DNA of 6,063 bases, from the NCBI GenBank assembly GCA_007127935.1, contig SKYL01000151.1, forward strand, positions 1-6,063, written 5' to 3'. This DNA comes from Halorhodospira sp. (GTDB lineage Bacteria > Pseudomonadota > Gammaproteobacteria > Nitrococcales > Halorhodospiraceae). Of this stretch, positions 5,790-6,063 are shown piece after piece. A program made the translations under genes and the position numbers. Positions within the stretch are counted from its first letter, which is position 1. Every line of letters begins with the position of its first letter. Under the pieces are notes generated by a model, which was given only the letters and a program-made list of their open reading frames with translations, was not told the DNA's origin and did no database searches.

Positions 5790-6063
5790 TGGGGGTGGCC
5801 GTGGCCCCCGGTGGGACGCCGGATATCCTGCGCCGCATCCTCCGCCGTAAGGCGGAAGAGGTGGCGGAGCGGGCGGCGGCGGAGTCGTTGCGCGCCCTCT
5901 CCGCCCGCGCCGCCGATCTCCCGCCCGCCCGTGGCTTTCGCGAGGCGCTGGCGCGCCGGATCGCCGCCGGTGAGCCGGGGGTCATCGCCGAGATCAAGCG
6001 CGCCTCTCCCAGCCGGGGCGTGTTGCGCCCCGATTTTGATCCCGCCGCCATCGCCTTGGAGTA
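5789..6063 (+). CDS. trpC: Indole-3-glycerol phosphate synthase TrpC, 5' part
   Basis: TrpC closes the ring of 1-(o-carboxyphenylamino)-1-deoxyribulose 5-phosphate, with loss of CO2 and water, to give indole-3-glycerol phosphate. The window contains 91 complete codons and then runs out, so the remaining TIM-barrel is not seen. The N-terminal TPDILRRILRRKAEEV helix, the ARGFREAL segment, and GVIAEIKRASPSRGVLRPDF with catalytic-region Glu68 and Lys70 identify the family. The ATG at 5789 overlaps the trpD stop by one base. The in-frame GTG at 5786 (four-base overlap GTGA) is an equally reasonable start and sits better relative to GAAGG at 5774-5778. Whether trpC is fused to trpF, as in enterics, cannot be seen. 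Confidence 0.95.
   Translation, partial: MGVAVAPGGTPDILRRILRRKAEEVAERAAAESLRALSARAADLPPARGFREALARRIAAGEPGVIAEIKRASPSRGVLRPDFDPAAIALE

Overview
The window is a GC-rich stretch of a bacterial chromosome. It reads left to right as seven tightly packed genes on the + strand: the 3' part of ftsZ, then lpxC, gph, trpE, trpG, trpD and the 5' part of trpC. The proteins match gammaproteobacterial families closely: the FtsZ tail motif YLDIPAFLRRQAD, an LpxC nearly collinear with the E. coli enzyme, and gph directly preceding trpE. LpxC implies a Gram-negative outer membrane with lipid A. High GC, ftsZ-lpxC order and gph-trpE coupling suggest a gammaproteobacterium, perhaps a Chromatiales/Ectothiorhodospiraceae-like lineage. 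That finer placement is inference.

Region 1 (1-1976) is the distal end of a division and cell-wall (dcw) type cluster. FtsZ lacks about its first 84 residues because the window begins inside the gene. A 169-bp gap (905-1073) separates it from lpxC. This is the only sizeable non-coding stretch. It holds a plausible sigma70 promoter whose -35 box lies inside a 16-bp perfect dyad, followed by a long leader (about 106 nt) with several smaller dyads.

Region 2 (1977-6063) is a tryptophan-biosynthesis run headed by a phosphoglycolate phosphatase gene. gph starts at a TTG only 17 nt after lpxC. From there spacing is -4 bp (gph/trpE), 1 bp (trpE/trpG), 10 bp (trpG/trpD) and -1 or -4 bp (trpD/trpC). 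This spacing implies one polycistronic mRNA with translational coupling. TrpE and TrpG form anthranilate synthase, TrpD adds the phosphoribosyl group, and TrpC closes the indole ring to indole-3-glycerol phosphate. There is no room for a trp leader peptide or attenuator in front of trpE. TrpE carries the LLES-x10-S feedback element, so allosteric control of TrpE is the visible regulation. The trp genes may be read through from the lpxC promoter.

All intact genes look complete, with catalytic residues in place. I saw no mobile element, RNA gene, CRISPR array or frameshift, and no undescribed system. The points worth a second look are regulatory and organisational: the dyad-promoter before lpxC, a small hairpin that encloses the likely gph ribosome-binding site, the joining of a dcw-end gene to a gph-trp operon, and a five-codon minicistron linking trpG to trpD.
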